39,898 bases of DNA, from the NCBI GenBank assembly GCA_031553195.1, contig JAVBLV010000107.1, forward strand, positions 1-39,898, in the 5' to 3' direction. Shown piece after piece: positions 25,691 to 33,461 of the stretch. The position numbers were made by a program, and so were the translations under genes. A model generated the notes under the pieces. It ran no database searches. It was not told the DNA's origin and saw only the letters and a program-made list of their open reading frames with translations. Source of the DNA: JAVBLV01 sp031553195. Its GTDB lineage: Bacteria > Bacteroidota > Bacteroidia > Bacteroidales > P3. How positions within the stretch are numbered: position 1 is the stretch's first letter; the number at the start of each line of letters is the position of its first letter.

Positions 25691-25784
25691 GGAACCGCTG
25701 TATGCCGAACGGCACGTACAGTGGCGTGAGAGGTCGGAAAACGAAAGTAGGAAGAAAACTACTTCGTTTTCCTCCTACTCGATT
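25691..25784 (+). ncRNA. Group II intron domains V and VI, 3' end
   Basis: CCGCTGTA-TGCCG (from 25695) pairs with CGGCA-CG-TACAGTGG, a hairpin with the two-base CG bulge that marks domain V. After GTGAGAGGTCGG comes a second stem, GGAAAACGAAAGTAG with CTACTTCGTTTTCC, and the closing CCTACTCGATT, typical of domain VI with the branch-point A in CTACTCGAT. The 3' splice site is therefore near 25783-25784. Domains I-III and the 5' exon junction are missing. Confidence 0.75.
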
Positions 25785-25824
25785 GCCTTTTTAGGTCTTG
25801 TCTTTGTTGATTTTGACCCTTTAG

Positions 25825-25897
25825 TGATTGAGCTGGGATTCGAACCCAGGACCCCATCCTTAAAAGGGATGTGCTCTACCTGCTGAGCTACTCAATC
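25825..25897 (-). tRNA. tRNA-Lys (anticodon UUU), copy 2
   Basis: 73 nt on the minus strand. Acceptor GATTGAG/CTCAATC, anticodon stem CATCC/GGATG with loop CTTTTAA (TTT), T-arm CTGGGTTCGAATCCCAG. Identical to the upstream copy, 41 bases apart. Confidence 0.96.
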
Positions 25898-25938
25898 ATG
25901 CCATTGTAAACAATACAACTATTTAAACTAAAAATCAG

Positions 25939-26011
25939 TGATTGAGCTGGGATTCGAACCCAGGACCCCATCCTTAAAAGGGATGTGCTCTACCTGCTGA
26001 GCTACTCAATC
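25939..26011 (-). tRNA. tRNA-Lys (anticodon UUU), copy 1
   Basis: Same sequence as 25825-25897 and nearest to the shared promoter, so the pair is probably one transcript. Its 3' side faces the integrase stump. Confidence 0.96.
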
Positions 26012-26029
26012 AATACCCAAAAGAGTTTG

Positions 26030-26037
26030 CAAAGGTA
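26030..26037 (-). promoter_or_regulatory. -7 box TACCTTTG for the tRNA-Lys pair
   Basis: CAAAGGTA on the plus strand, 19 bases before the first tRNA. The -33 region is a run of A/T with no clear TTTG. Confidence 0.65.
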
Positions 26038-26078
26038 CGCTTTTTTTTAAAATAAAAAAACTTTATCAGACGAGAGGC

Positions 26079-26252
26079 AGGGCAAACGCACGAAATTTGT
26101 AGGGCAAACAAAACATATTGAAAATCAATTGTTAAAAATTTGATGGATTTTTTAAACTCCTCGAAAACATCATGAGGTTTTATGATGTTATTTTCTAGAT
26201 ATCTTGTTTTTAACTGGTTATAAAGTTGAAAAAAAATTCGTGCGTTTGCCCT
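26079..26252. mobile_element. MITE-like element with AGGGCAAACGCACGAA ends
   Basis: AGGGCAAACGCACGAAATTT (26079-26098) is mirrored by AAAATTCGTGCGTTTGCCCT (26233-26252): 16 exact bases and 19 of 20 overall. The 174-base unit has no real gene. A third partial copy, AGGGCAAACAAAAC, starts at 26101 inside it. It separates the tRNA-Lys promoter from the hydrogenase-regulator promoter. No clear target-site duplication is seen. Confidence 0.85.
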
Positions 26253-26293
26253 ATGCAGATACAATAAAACCAAAAATTTTCCGTTTTTATGCG

Positions 26294-26301
26294 TATCTTT
26301 G
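26294..26301 (+). promoter_or_regulatory. -7 box TATCTTTG for the hydrogenase regulator-hydG operon
   Basis: A TAnnTTTG match 63 bases before ATG 26364. The -33 position would lie just outside the right end of the miniature element. Confidence 0.5.
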
Positions 26302-26363
26302 CAGCCGTAATTTCCCTCTTAAAAAGGGAAATAGGTAAAATCTAATCCAACAGTATTGTTCTA

Positions 26364-26618
26364 ATGGAAAAGAGAATAGGAGTTATCGCCGTATTTATTA
26401 CGGACAAAACGAACATATCGGAGGTAAATTCATTACTTTCCGAGTATTCTTATCTGATACTAGCCCGTCAAGGTCTTCCTTTCCGGGAACGAAATACCTC
26501 TATTATTTCTCTCATTGTGGAAGGAAGCGCCAACCAAATCAACGACCTCTCCGGAAAATTAGGCAAACTAAAAGGATTAAATGTAAGACCACTATTTGCA
26601 AAAATGTGTAATGAATAA
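26364..26618 (+). CDS. Iron-only hydrogenase system regulator, TM1266-like
   Basis: 84 residues with the ferredoxin-like/ACT-type fold of small NikR-related regulators: MEKRIGVIAVFITDKTNISE, then LILARQGLPFRERNTSIISL, then VEGSANQINDLSGKLGKLKG. The RxGLPF pattern and the position directly before hydG fit the family first described as TM1266, which accompanies [FeFe]-hydrogenase maturation genes. What it binds and regulates is unknown. It is probably co-transcribed with hydG, 84 bases downstream. Confidence 0.85.
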   Translation: MEKRIGVIAVFITDKTNISEVNSLLSEYSYLILARQGLPFRERNTSIISLIVEGSANQINDLSGKLGKLKGLNVRPLFAKMCNE

Positions 26619-26702
26619 TTCGATTTTCAGCGATTGGTCTTCAGAATAATTTATTTTGATTTCAAGCGCTTTAAATTCTATAATTCAAAATTTAATCAGC
26701 TT

Positions 26703-28091
26703 ATGACATATCGAAATTTTATCGACAGGGAAAAAATTTACGGGCTTATTGATTGTAAAACGCCTACCGAAAAGGAGTTAAATGACGTATTAAACAAAGC
26801 CTTGAAATTAAAAGGTTTGAATTTACAAGAAGTGGCTCTTTTATTACGAGTGGAGGATGGCGCAGGTATCCATAAAATAATGGACGCCGCAAAAATTGTC
26901 AAAGAAGAAATTTATGGAAAACGTTTAGTGTTGTTTGCCCCATTATATACCGGCAACGTTTGCGTAAATAACTGTTTATATTGCGCTTTTCGCACCGAAA
27001 ATAAATCCATTTCACGTAAAATACTAAATTTAGAAGAAATACGGAATGAAACCCGTTCTTTATTACAGGAGGGCCATAAACGAATTCTGCTGATTTGCGG
27101 CGAATCTCCAAGAAATAGCATTGATTATATGTGTGAAGCCATTCGCACGGTATATGATGTGCGGGAAGGGAATTACGCGGTAAAAAGAATCAATGTGGAA
27201 CTAGCTCCTATGTCGGCAGACGATTTCCGCAAATTAAAAGCAGAAAAGATCGGGACATACGTATGCTTTCAAGAAACATACGATTCGGTTTTATACGATC
27301 AATATCATCCTGCAGGAACGCCGAAAGCTGATTTTGAAAATCGTTTATTTGTAATGGATAGAGCAATGGAAGGAGGAATTGACGACGTAGGTTTGGGCGT
27401 ATTATTCGGTTTAGCGGATTACAGATTCGAAATATTAGCGTTAATGGAGCATGCGCGTCATTTGGAAGAAACCTTTGGTTGCGGCCCCCATACGGTAAGT
27501 TTCCCCCGTATTGAGCCTGCCGAAGGAGCTCCGCTTACGGAAAATATTCCTTATCCGGTCAGCGATGAAGATTTTAAAAAAATCATTGCTATTATACGAA
27601 TTGCATTGCCTTACACCGGGATTATTTTAAGTACGCGCGAAAACGATCAGATGCGTACGGAACTCTTCAACTATGGCGTAAGCCAGATTTCGGCGGGTTC
27701 TCGAACCAATCCGGGCGCTTATTCCTCAGACGGAGATAATACCGGAAGCCAATTCTCTTTAGGCGACCACAGATCTTTGGACGAGGTTATTTCCAGCATG
27801 ATCGATAGCGGTTATATTCCTTCGTTCTGTACCGGTTGCTACAGGATGGGAAGAGTTGGGCATGACTTTATGGATCTGGCCAAACCGGGATTGATTAAAG
27901 AGTATTGTCTCCCCAATGCCATGTTTAGTTTTAAAGAGTATCTGGAAGATTTTGCCCGTAAGGAAACCAAAGAAAAGGGCCTGCTGTTACTGAATAAAAT
28001 GATGAGCGGCATTGCCAAAGAACAATCCCGTTCAAAAATTCATTCAAAAATTGAAGAAATCGAAAAAGGGCAAAGGGATGTATTTTTTTAG
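26703..28091 (+). CDS. hydG: [FeFe]-hydrogenase maturation radical SAM enzyme HydG
   Basis: HydG cleaves tyrosine to p-cresol and dehydroglycine, which yields CO and cyanide for the hydrogenase H-cluster. From ATG 26703 the protein has 462 residues; the longer frame with TTG 26634 adds an unlikely 23-residue tail. The SAM cluster cysteines are C87, C91 and C94 (NVCVNNCLYC). The C-terminal auxiliary cluster motif C376-x2-C379-x22-C402 (FCTGCYRMGR...KEYC) is specific to HydG and excludes ThiH, its close relative. HydE and HydF, the other two maturases, and the hydrogenase itself are not in the window. The gene is convergent with the TatD-like gene. Confidence 0.95.
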   Translation: MTYRNFIDREKIYGLIDCKTPTEKELNDVLNKALKLKGLNLQEVALLLRVEDGAGIHKIMDAAKIVKEEIYGKRLVLFAPLYTGNVCVNNCLYCAFRTENKSISRKILNLEEIRNETRSLLQEGHKRILLICGESPRNSIDYMCEAIRTVYDVREGNYAVKRINVELAPMSADDFRKLKAEKIGTYVCFQETYDSVLYDQYHPAGTPKADFENRLFVMDRAMEGGIDDVGLGVLFGLADYRFEILALMEHARHLEETFGCGPHTVSFPRIEPAEGAPLTENIPYPVSDEDFKKIIAIIRIALPYTGIILSTRENDQMRTELFNYGVSQISAGSRTNPGAYSSDGDNTGSQFSLGDHRSLDEVISSMIDSGYIPSFCTGCYRMGRVGHDFMDLAKPGLIKEYCLPNAMFSFKEYLEDFARKETKEKGLLLLNKMMSGIAKEQSRSKIHSKIEEIEKGQRDVFF

Positions 28092-28148
28092 ATGCAGATA
28101 AAAATTTGCCGGCTTCAAGCAGTGAAACTTATGGTCGTTTTATCTCTA

Positions 28149-28826
28149 TCATAATGGAGATTTTATGATTGCGGTGAAATTATCTTCTTGTATTTGTGCA
28201 AGTTCCTCGTAAGTTACATGCCGGTAAGAGGATGCTTTTTCATAAATTTCTTCGATAGTTGCTCTGCCGTCGTCGGTTTCAAGAAAAAAATCAGCCGCTT
28301 TTATTTGTCGAATGATATTCGAGGCATTTGATAGCGGATCTAACAAAGCTGTCCCAAAAGAAAGTTTTATATCTTCCTTTAAAAGTTGTTTGGCAATTTC
28401 AATCCGATTATTAAATCCATGCAAAATCCAAGGGATTTTTGGTTTTACTGTTTTTTTTATCGCTAATAATTCTGAAAAATGCCTTACGCAATGAATAATC
28501 AGCGTTTTTTTTCTTGCTTCGGAAATCTCAATATGTTGTAAAAAGATTTTTCTTTGGTATTCGAACGGGATTTTACAAAGCCGGTCGAGCCCTGTTTCTC
28601 CAATGGCTAAAACATTATCCTTTGTACTCCATAACGCAATTTTTCGCATGTTTTCTTCCTCATAGGCAGGATTCAAAAACCAAGGGTGCCATCCGACAGA
28701 TAGCATGCCGTCTTGAGGGATTTCATCTTTTCCCGTTTGTATTGGAACAGAGAAGATAGAATCTTTCATTCCTTTTCTATGCGTATGGATATCTATGTAC
28801 TTCAATATTTTTATGATTGGCGGCAT
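28149..28826 (-). CDS. TatD-family metal-dependent hydrolase, short form
   Basis: 225 residues of a TIM-barrel amidohydrolase-like fold. Metal-site motifs are YIDIHTHR (His14, His16), the glutamate in IGETGLDR, IIHCVR, WILHGFNN and the aspartate in FLETDDGR. It is about 30 residues shorter than typical TatD nucleases, with a trimmed region after HTHR. TatD proteins act as DNases or in DNA quality control; the short Bacteroidales form has no defined substrate. There is no sign of Tat-system genes nearby. Confidence 0.85.
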   Translation of the reverse strand: MPPIIKILKYIDIHTHRKGMKDSIFSVPIQTGKDEIPQDGMLSVGWHPWFLNPAYEEENMRKIALWSTKDNVLAIGETGLDRLCKIPFEYQRKIFLQHIEISEARKKTLIIHCVRHFSELLAIKKTVKPKIPWILHGFNNRIEIAKQLLKEDIKLSFGTALLDPLSNASNIIRQIKAADFFLETDDGRATIEEIYEKASSYRHVTYEELAQIQEDNFTAIIKSPL

Positions 28827-28922
28827 TTCTACAATAGCAACAAAGGCGTCAACTCAAAACCGGAAATCTTCATAATTGAGTTATTTGTCATTTGAAATAG
28901 ATACGTTTATTTTAAAAAAGAC

Positions 28923-29008
28923 GAGGTTGCCCGAAAAGTTCAAAATAGCTAATCAAAAAAACATTAATTCTTCGGATTATTGCTATTAAAAATCTTCCAG
29001 ACAACCTC
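28923..29008. repeat. 86-base imperfect palindrome with GAGGTTG(C/T)C ends
   Basis: GAGGTTGCCCGAAAAG at the left matches the inverse of CTTCCAGACAACCTC at the right, with a nested AATAGCTAATC / GATTATTGCTATT inside. The ends resemble those of the element at 4808-4974. On the minus strand the structure is followed by TCTTTTTT, so it could also terminate the DUF349 gene transcript before the TatD-like gene. Confidence 0.65.
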
Positions 29009-29052
29009 ATCGCCGAGAGAAGAGTCTCTATGAATGTTTATTAGAATTATTC

Positions 29053-31536
29053 TTATTCAATAACTATTTCTCTCGAATCGCCTTTCTCTTCTTCTTTATC
29101 CAATTTTGGTAGATCTTCAAATTCCTGATCAACAACAGGTTTTTCTGTTTCAACATTGGATTCTACCACCGATTCTTCCGATTTTTTCGGCAATTCGGTT
29201 TCTACTTTTTCATTTTCCTGACTTTCTACATTATTTTCTACTGCTACCTCAGGCTTTTCTTTCGAAACCGGTTTTTTTACTTCTTCTTTTTCGTTTTTGT
29301 CGGAGATTTTTGTTTCTACAAGTATTTTAAGTTTTGCTTCGAGCAATGCAATTTCTTGTCTTGCGCTTTGCATTTTTTTATCAAATTCTTTTCTCAAAAT
29401 ATCGGCCTGTTTCGATTGCGCTAAAAAGCCCAAATTATTTTCCCAAAGTTTCAGATTATCTTTCAACTTCTGTATTTTATCTTGTATCTCATGCCGTTCT
29501 TTTGATAAAAATCGGGTTGCATCTTTAAAACTTATATTACTCAATCTGTTCCTGAAACTTTCTTTTTGAACTTCCTGAGCGCTAATTTTCAATTGCTCAA
29601 AAAGTCGGTTTACAATAGAACGGAATTCCGTTTGCAGACGTTCTTTTTCCGAAATAGGCACAAATCCAACCTCCATCCACTCTCTTTGAAATTCTTTTAT
29701 CACGCGAAGGTTTTCATTTCTGTCTTCGGTAAAAGAATATTCTTTTAAGCGTTTTAAGATATCCTCTTTTTTAGCTAAGTTCTCCGTTTCCGAACTTCTG
29801 ATCTCGGAAAAATATTCTGATTTTTTTGTAAAGAACATGTCGCAGGCCTCTCTGAAACGCGCCCACAATTTATCGGATACTTTTCTGGATACGGAGCCTA
29901 TTTCTTTCCACTCTTTTTGTAATTTCAATAATTCGTCTGTCGCTCTTTTCCAGTCGTTGCGTTGCGCAATTTCTTCCGCTTGCAAACAAATATTCATTTT
30001 CTGATCGTAGTTCTGACTTTGTTCTTCTTTCAATTTATCGAAGAATTCCTTTTTGTTGGTAAAGAACGTATCCAACGCCATTTTGAAACGCGCCCAAATT
30101 TCATTATTTGCAGTCTTGGAAGCAGGGCCTATCGTTTTCCATAGCTTCATCAAATCGTCTAATTCTGTCGTATACTTGTTCCAATCGGCAATAGTCTTCG
30201 ATTCCTTTGTAAGAATTTCCTCCGCTTTTTCACAAAGAGCTGTTTTGGCCAACAAATTCCTTTCATATTCTTCGGCCAATGAGTCATAATATTCTTTTCT
30301 TCTTAAATCAATTTGTTCGGCGGCGGTCCTGAAGCGTTCCCAGATTTCTTCATTTTTATCTGAAGGAACGGGGCCTATTTCTCTCCATTTTTCACGATAA
30401 ATTTGCAAACTTTTAAACGACTTCAAGATAGACGGCTCTAATAGCAACTCTTCTACTTTCTCGCATAATTCGATTTTCTGATCTAAATTCTTTTTTAGAT
30501 CCAGCATCTTTAATTCTTTGTTGATTTTTACTTTATCAAAGAATTTTTCTATCAGAAAATGGTAATTTTTCCACAAATTGTTTATTTCGGAACGAGGAAC
30601 CACTCCTATTTCTTTCCAGCGATCTTGAAGAACTTTAAATTCGTCGTACGTTTTCTTTAAGGTTTCCTCCGAACTAATCAATTCTTTCAGTTCTTCCAGT
30701 ATTTGTAATTTTTTTTGCAGGTTTCCCTGTTTTTCCCGTTCTATCTCATCTAAATATTTTTGCCGCCTTTCCCGATAAGTTTCTATGGCCTTTTTAAAAC
30801 GGTCTTCCAACTCGTCTGCCGAATGTTGGAAATCTTCTTTTATCCCCCCCTCTGCAATAAAACTTTCGTAAATGGTTTTTTTCATTTCATTGGTATGCGT
30901 ATAAAATGCCATTTTTACCAACGAAATCTTATTTTTAACGGCGCTTATATCATCTTTAAGAAAATCTTCTATCGCCCCTACTAATTGTTCTCTTGTATAA
31001 GCCAAATAATTTTCTGTAACTTCCTCTTCTTCCTCCTCAGTCTCTTCCTCCAAATTTATCTCATTTTCCGGATAAGACGAATTTTTAGGCGGTTCCGGAG
31101 TTTTTTCCGGTTCCGAGATTTCTTTTTCTTCAACTGAAACATTTTCCGACTGGATTTCAATCGTTTTCGATTCCTGAGTTTCTGTTGGCAAAATCTCCTG
31201 ATCTTTTGGAGCTTCCGGTTCCATTAACGGATTCTCTTCCGCATCAGGTAAAACTTTGTTTTCTTCTGTCAATCCGGGTTTCTCCTCCATAGAAATCTCT
31301 TCTTGTACTGTTTCTAAATTCTCTGAGAACTCTTTTTCCGGTTCGGAATCTGTTCTCATTTCCGGCTCTTTCAATTCGGTATCTCCGGATTGAAGAATTT
31401 CTTCTTCCATTTCTAAATTTGCATTCTCAATAGAATTGTTTTCTGCTGTTACAGTTTCTTCGTTCTCTACATTTATCGAACTGTGGTTTTCGGGATTACT
31501 TTCTTGCTCTCCCATTGGCTTGGTTAGATCTTCCAT
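29053..31536 (-). CDS. Long acidic DUF349 protein, five repeats
   Basis: 827 residues without a signal peptide. Residues 1-175 are low-complexity, very rich in Glu, Pro and Ser. Residues 175-300 are charged helices. Five DUF349 repeats follow, each recognised by a tryptophan in W(K/R/M)x(I/V)G: W307 (DRWKEIGVVPRSE), W384 (EKWREIGPVPSDK), W466 (KLWKTIGPASKTA), W543 (KEWKEIGSVSRKV) and W620 (REWMEVGFVPISE). Each is followed by a helix like LWARFREACDMFF. Residues 660-745 form a coiled coil and 746-827 are again acidic. The molecular function of the domain is not settled. It probably has a promoter at 31759-31790 with a leader of about 215 bases. Confidence 0.9.
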   Translation of the reverse strand: MEDLTKPMGEQESNPENHSSINVENEETVTAENNSIENANLEMEEEILQSGDTELKEPEMRTDSEPEKEFSENLETVQEEISMEEKPGLTEENKVLPDAEENPLMEPEAPKDQEILPTETQESKTIEIQSENVSVEEKEISEPEKTPEPPKNSSYPENEINLEEETEEEEEEVTENYLAYTREQLVGAIEDFLKDDISAVKNKISLVKMAFYTHTNEMKKTIYESFIAEGGIKEDFQHSADELEDRFKKAIETYRERRQKYLDEIEREKQGNLQKKLQILEELKELISSEETLKKTYDEFKVLQDRWKEIGVVPRSEINNLWKNYHFLIEKFFDKVKINKELKMLDLKKNLDQKIELCEKVEELLLEPSILKSFKSLQIYREKWREIGPVPSDKNEEIWERFRTAAEQIDLRRKEYYDSLAEEYERNLLAKTALCEKAEEILTKESKTIADWNKYTTELDDLMKLWKTIGPASKTANNEIWARFKMALDTFFTNKKEFFDKLKEEQSQNYDQKMNICLQAEEIAQRNDWKRATDELLKLQKEWKEIGSVSRKVSDKLWARFREACDMFFTKKSEYFSEIRSSETENLAKKEDILKRLKEYSFTEDRNENLRVIKEFQREWMEVGFVPISEKERLQTEFRSIVNRLFEQLKISAQEVQKESFRNRLSNISFKDATRFLSKERHEIQDKIQKLKDNLKLWENNLGFLAQSKQADILRKEFDKKMQSARQEIALLEAKLKILVETKISDKNEKEEVKKPVSKEKPEVAVENNVESQENEKVETELPKKSEESVVESNVETEKPVVDQEFEDLPKLDKEEEKGDSREIVIE

Positions 31537-31758
31537 AATTAATTAAATTTTTTTAGAATACCTTTTAACCTTGTTTCCAAAAATCGTTTTTAGAACACCG
31601 GAAATGTTTTACGTTTGAAAATAATACTGCCCGAACCGTGTCTAGTTCCGCTTACAAAATAATCTATTGCAAATTTCCAAAATATACTTTCCTGATAATC
31701 ATCCGATTTATTGTTTTACAAGATAAAAATTTGAATTAGTTTACACATAATTAATTTG

Positions 31759-31790
31759 CAAACCTACATACTTTTTTAAAAAATAACAAA
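31759..31790 (-). promoter_or_regulatory. Promoter TTTG-N20-TAGGTTTG (minus strand)
   Basis: On the plus strand CAAA 31787-31790 and CAAACCTA 31759-31766. Spacing and both boxes fit the Bacteroidota consensus for the DUF349 gene. Confidence 0.5.
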
Positions 31791-31925
31791 TCGGACTCGC
31801 ATTCTGGTTTTATATATCTTACAACTAGATATTTAGATTTACTGTCTCCTAAATTGCCATTTATTTCAAAAAAATCTGTCTTGTATTTTCAAAAATTACC
31901 CTTTTCCGGATTTGCTCTAAATTTG

Positions 31926-31933
31926 TACTTTTG
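31926..31933 (+). promoter_or_regulatory. -7 box TACTTTTG for the second TlpA-like gene
   Basis: TAnnTTTG match; the transcript would start near 31940 with an 80-base leader before ATG 32020. Confidence 0.55.
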
Positions 31934-32019
31934 CAAACATAAGTTGAACGGCATAAATCCTTATTATTGAAGAGTATTTGGATTCAAAAAATCAAAAAAA
32001 TTTACACCATTTTATAGCT

Positions 32020-33435
32020 ATGAAAAAGTTAGGGCTTATTTTAATTTTAACCTGTTTATTTTCAACACATCTGGCGGGTCAAAAAACCGGATATAAAATT
32101 TCAGTAAAAATTGAGAATTCAAAAGATAGTATGCTCATTTTAGGCAATTATTATGCCAATATGCAGCAAGCACAAGATACGGCGTTTCCCGATAAAAAGG
32201 GGCTATTTGTTTTTGAGAAGAAGGAAAAAACGCTTTTGCCGGGCATTTATTTCATGGTAACTCCTTCCGGACAATACTTTGATTTTATTATTGATAAAGA
32301 GCCTCAATATTTTTCTTTCGAAACAAAAGATGGAAATTATATTCAAGACATGAAGATAAAAAACTCGGAAGATAACCGTTTGTTTTATGAGTATTCCAAA
32401 ACAAATTTGGAAAGCTTTAAACATGTCGACTCCGTCAAACGGAATAATCCTCATCTGGATTCCATACAGTTAGACGAGGAATATAAGAAAGCGGCTGCTA
32501 TCCTCGACTCTTTTAAAATCCGGTTTATTAAGAATTACCCAGAACATTTATTAACGCTTGTCTTCAACGCTACTAAAGAAATCGACGTTCCGGATGCTCC
32601 GTTAGACGAACACGGAAATCCCGATCCTCTTTTTCAATATCTTTATTATCGCGAACATTACTTTGACAATGTAGCGCTTGATAACGACGGAATGGTACGC
32701 ACTCCCGAAGCTGTTTTTTACGCCCGGTTTACGCGTTATTTCGATAATGTTTTAAAAAATCAACCTGTAGATACTATTATCAAATATGCCGATAGGGTAA
32801 TTGATAAAGCAGAACCAAGCAAAGAAATGTTTAAGTATATTGTTTGGTACCTCGCCGATAAGTACTTAAAAAGTCCCATTATGGGTTATGAGGCTGTTTA
32901 TGTTCATATTATAAAAAAATACTATACTACGGGAAAAGCAACTTGGGCAACTCCGTCCGGCATAGAAGAAGAAACCATGCGCGCCAACCGTTGGGAAAAA
33001 CTTTTAATAGGCAAGCCTGCTCAGGAACTTATAACAAAAGATACAAACGACAAGTGGGTTTCTTTATACGGAATTCAGGCAAAATATACATTGCTTATAT
33101 TTTGGGGACCCAGTTGCGGGCATTGTAGCGTAATTGTTCCTGAATTCCATGAATTTTATTTGAAAAACAAGGAAAAATATAATTTGGAAGTATATGCAGT
33201 CAATACCGAACTTTCGGAAATAGAAAAATGGAAACAATTTATCCGCGATCATAAATTTCAGTGGATCAATACATCCGGAGCCGAAGCCAACATTAACTGG
33301 AAAGATGTATATGATGTAAACACAACGCCAACCGTATATCTTTTTGATAAAGATAAAATAATCATAGGCAAACATCTGAATGCAAAACTATTGGAAGAAA
33401 TTCTTATTAATCAGGAGAATATGAATAAGCCTTGA
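32020..33435 (+). CDS. TlpA-like thiol-disulfide oxidoreductase with DUF4369/DUF5106-type N-terminus
   Basis: 471 residues from ATG 32020 (MKKLGLILILTCLFSTHLAG); an upstream TTG at 31978 would bury the signal peptide and is rejected. Residues 25-110 form a DUF4369-like beta domain, and residues 115-330 are a helical DUF5106-type region (YFDNVALDNDGMVRTPEAVF). Residues 330-471 are a thioredoxin fold with active site FWGPSCGHCSVIVPEF (Cys366, Cys369) and the cis-proline in NTTPTVYLFD. The CGHC pair resembles the DsbC/PDI-type redox site more than the CRPC of its relative at 12769. It probably acts on disulfides in the periplasm or outer envelope. It is convergent with ubiA, 26 bases apart. Confidence 0.9.
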   Translation: MKKLGLILILTCLFSTHLAGQKTGYKISVKIENSKDSMLILGNYYANMQQAQDTAFPDKKGLFVFEKKEKTLLPGIYFMVTPSGQYFDFIIDKEPQYFSFETKDGNYIQDMKIKNSEDNRLFYEYSKTNLESFKHVDSVKRNNPHLDSIQLDEEYKKAAAILDSFKIRFIKNYPEHLLTLVFNATKEIDVPDAPLDEHGNPDPLFQYLYYREHYFDNVALDNDGMVRTPEAVFYARFTRYFDNVLKNQPVDTIIKYADRVIDKAEPSKEMFKYIVWYLADKYLKSPIMGYEAVYVHIIKKYYTTGKATWATPSGIEEETMRANRWEKLLIGKPAQELITKDTNDKWVSLYGIQAKYTLLIFWGPSCGHCSVIVPEFHEFYLKNKEKYNLEVYAVNTELSEIEKWKQFIRDHKFQWINTSGAEANINWKDVYDVNTTPTVYLFDKDKIIIGKHLNAKLLEEILINQENMNKP

Positions 33436-33461
33436 TAAGGCTGACTAATAAAATTTTCGAT

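Larger units (their letters stand above)
31537..32019. other. Divergent intergenic region
   Basis: Holds a minus-strand promoter candidate for the DUF349 gene and a plus-strand one for the TlpA-like gene; nothing else recognised. Confidence 0.55.

Noticed and set aside
25825..26011. Tandem tRNA-Lys(UUU) as an attachment-site duplication
   Set aside because: Both copies are complete and identical with only 41 bases between, which fits an ordinary tandem tRNA operon; an att duplication would repeat only the 3' part at the far end of an element.
26010..26273. An 87-codon minus-strand frame
   Set aside because: It runs through the miniature element and its ends and overlaps the tRNA-Lys promoter; no recognisable domain.
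26703..28091. ThiH (thiamine tyrosine lyase) for the radical SAM gene
   Set aside because: The C-terminal C-x2-C-x22-C auxiliary cluster motif and the adjacent TM1266-like regulator identify HydG.
31978..32019. Upstream TTG start of the second TlpA-like protein
   Set aside because: It would place 14 residues before the signal peptide; ATG 32020 starts a typical Lys-Lys-hydrophobic signal.
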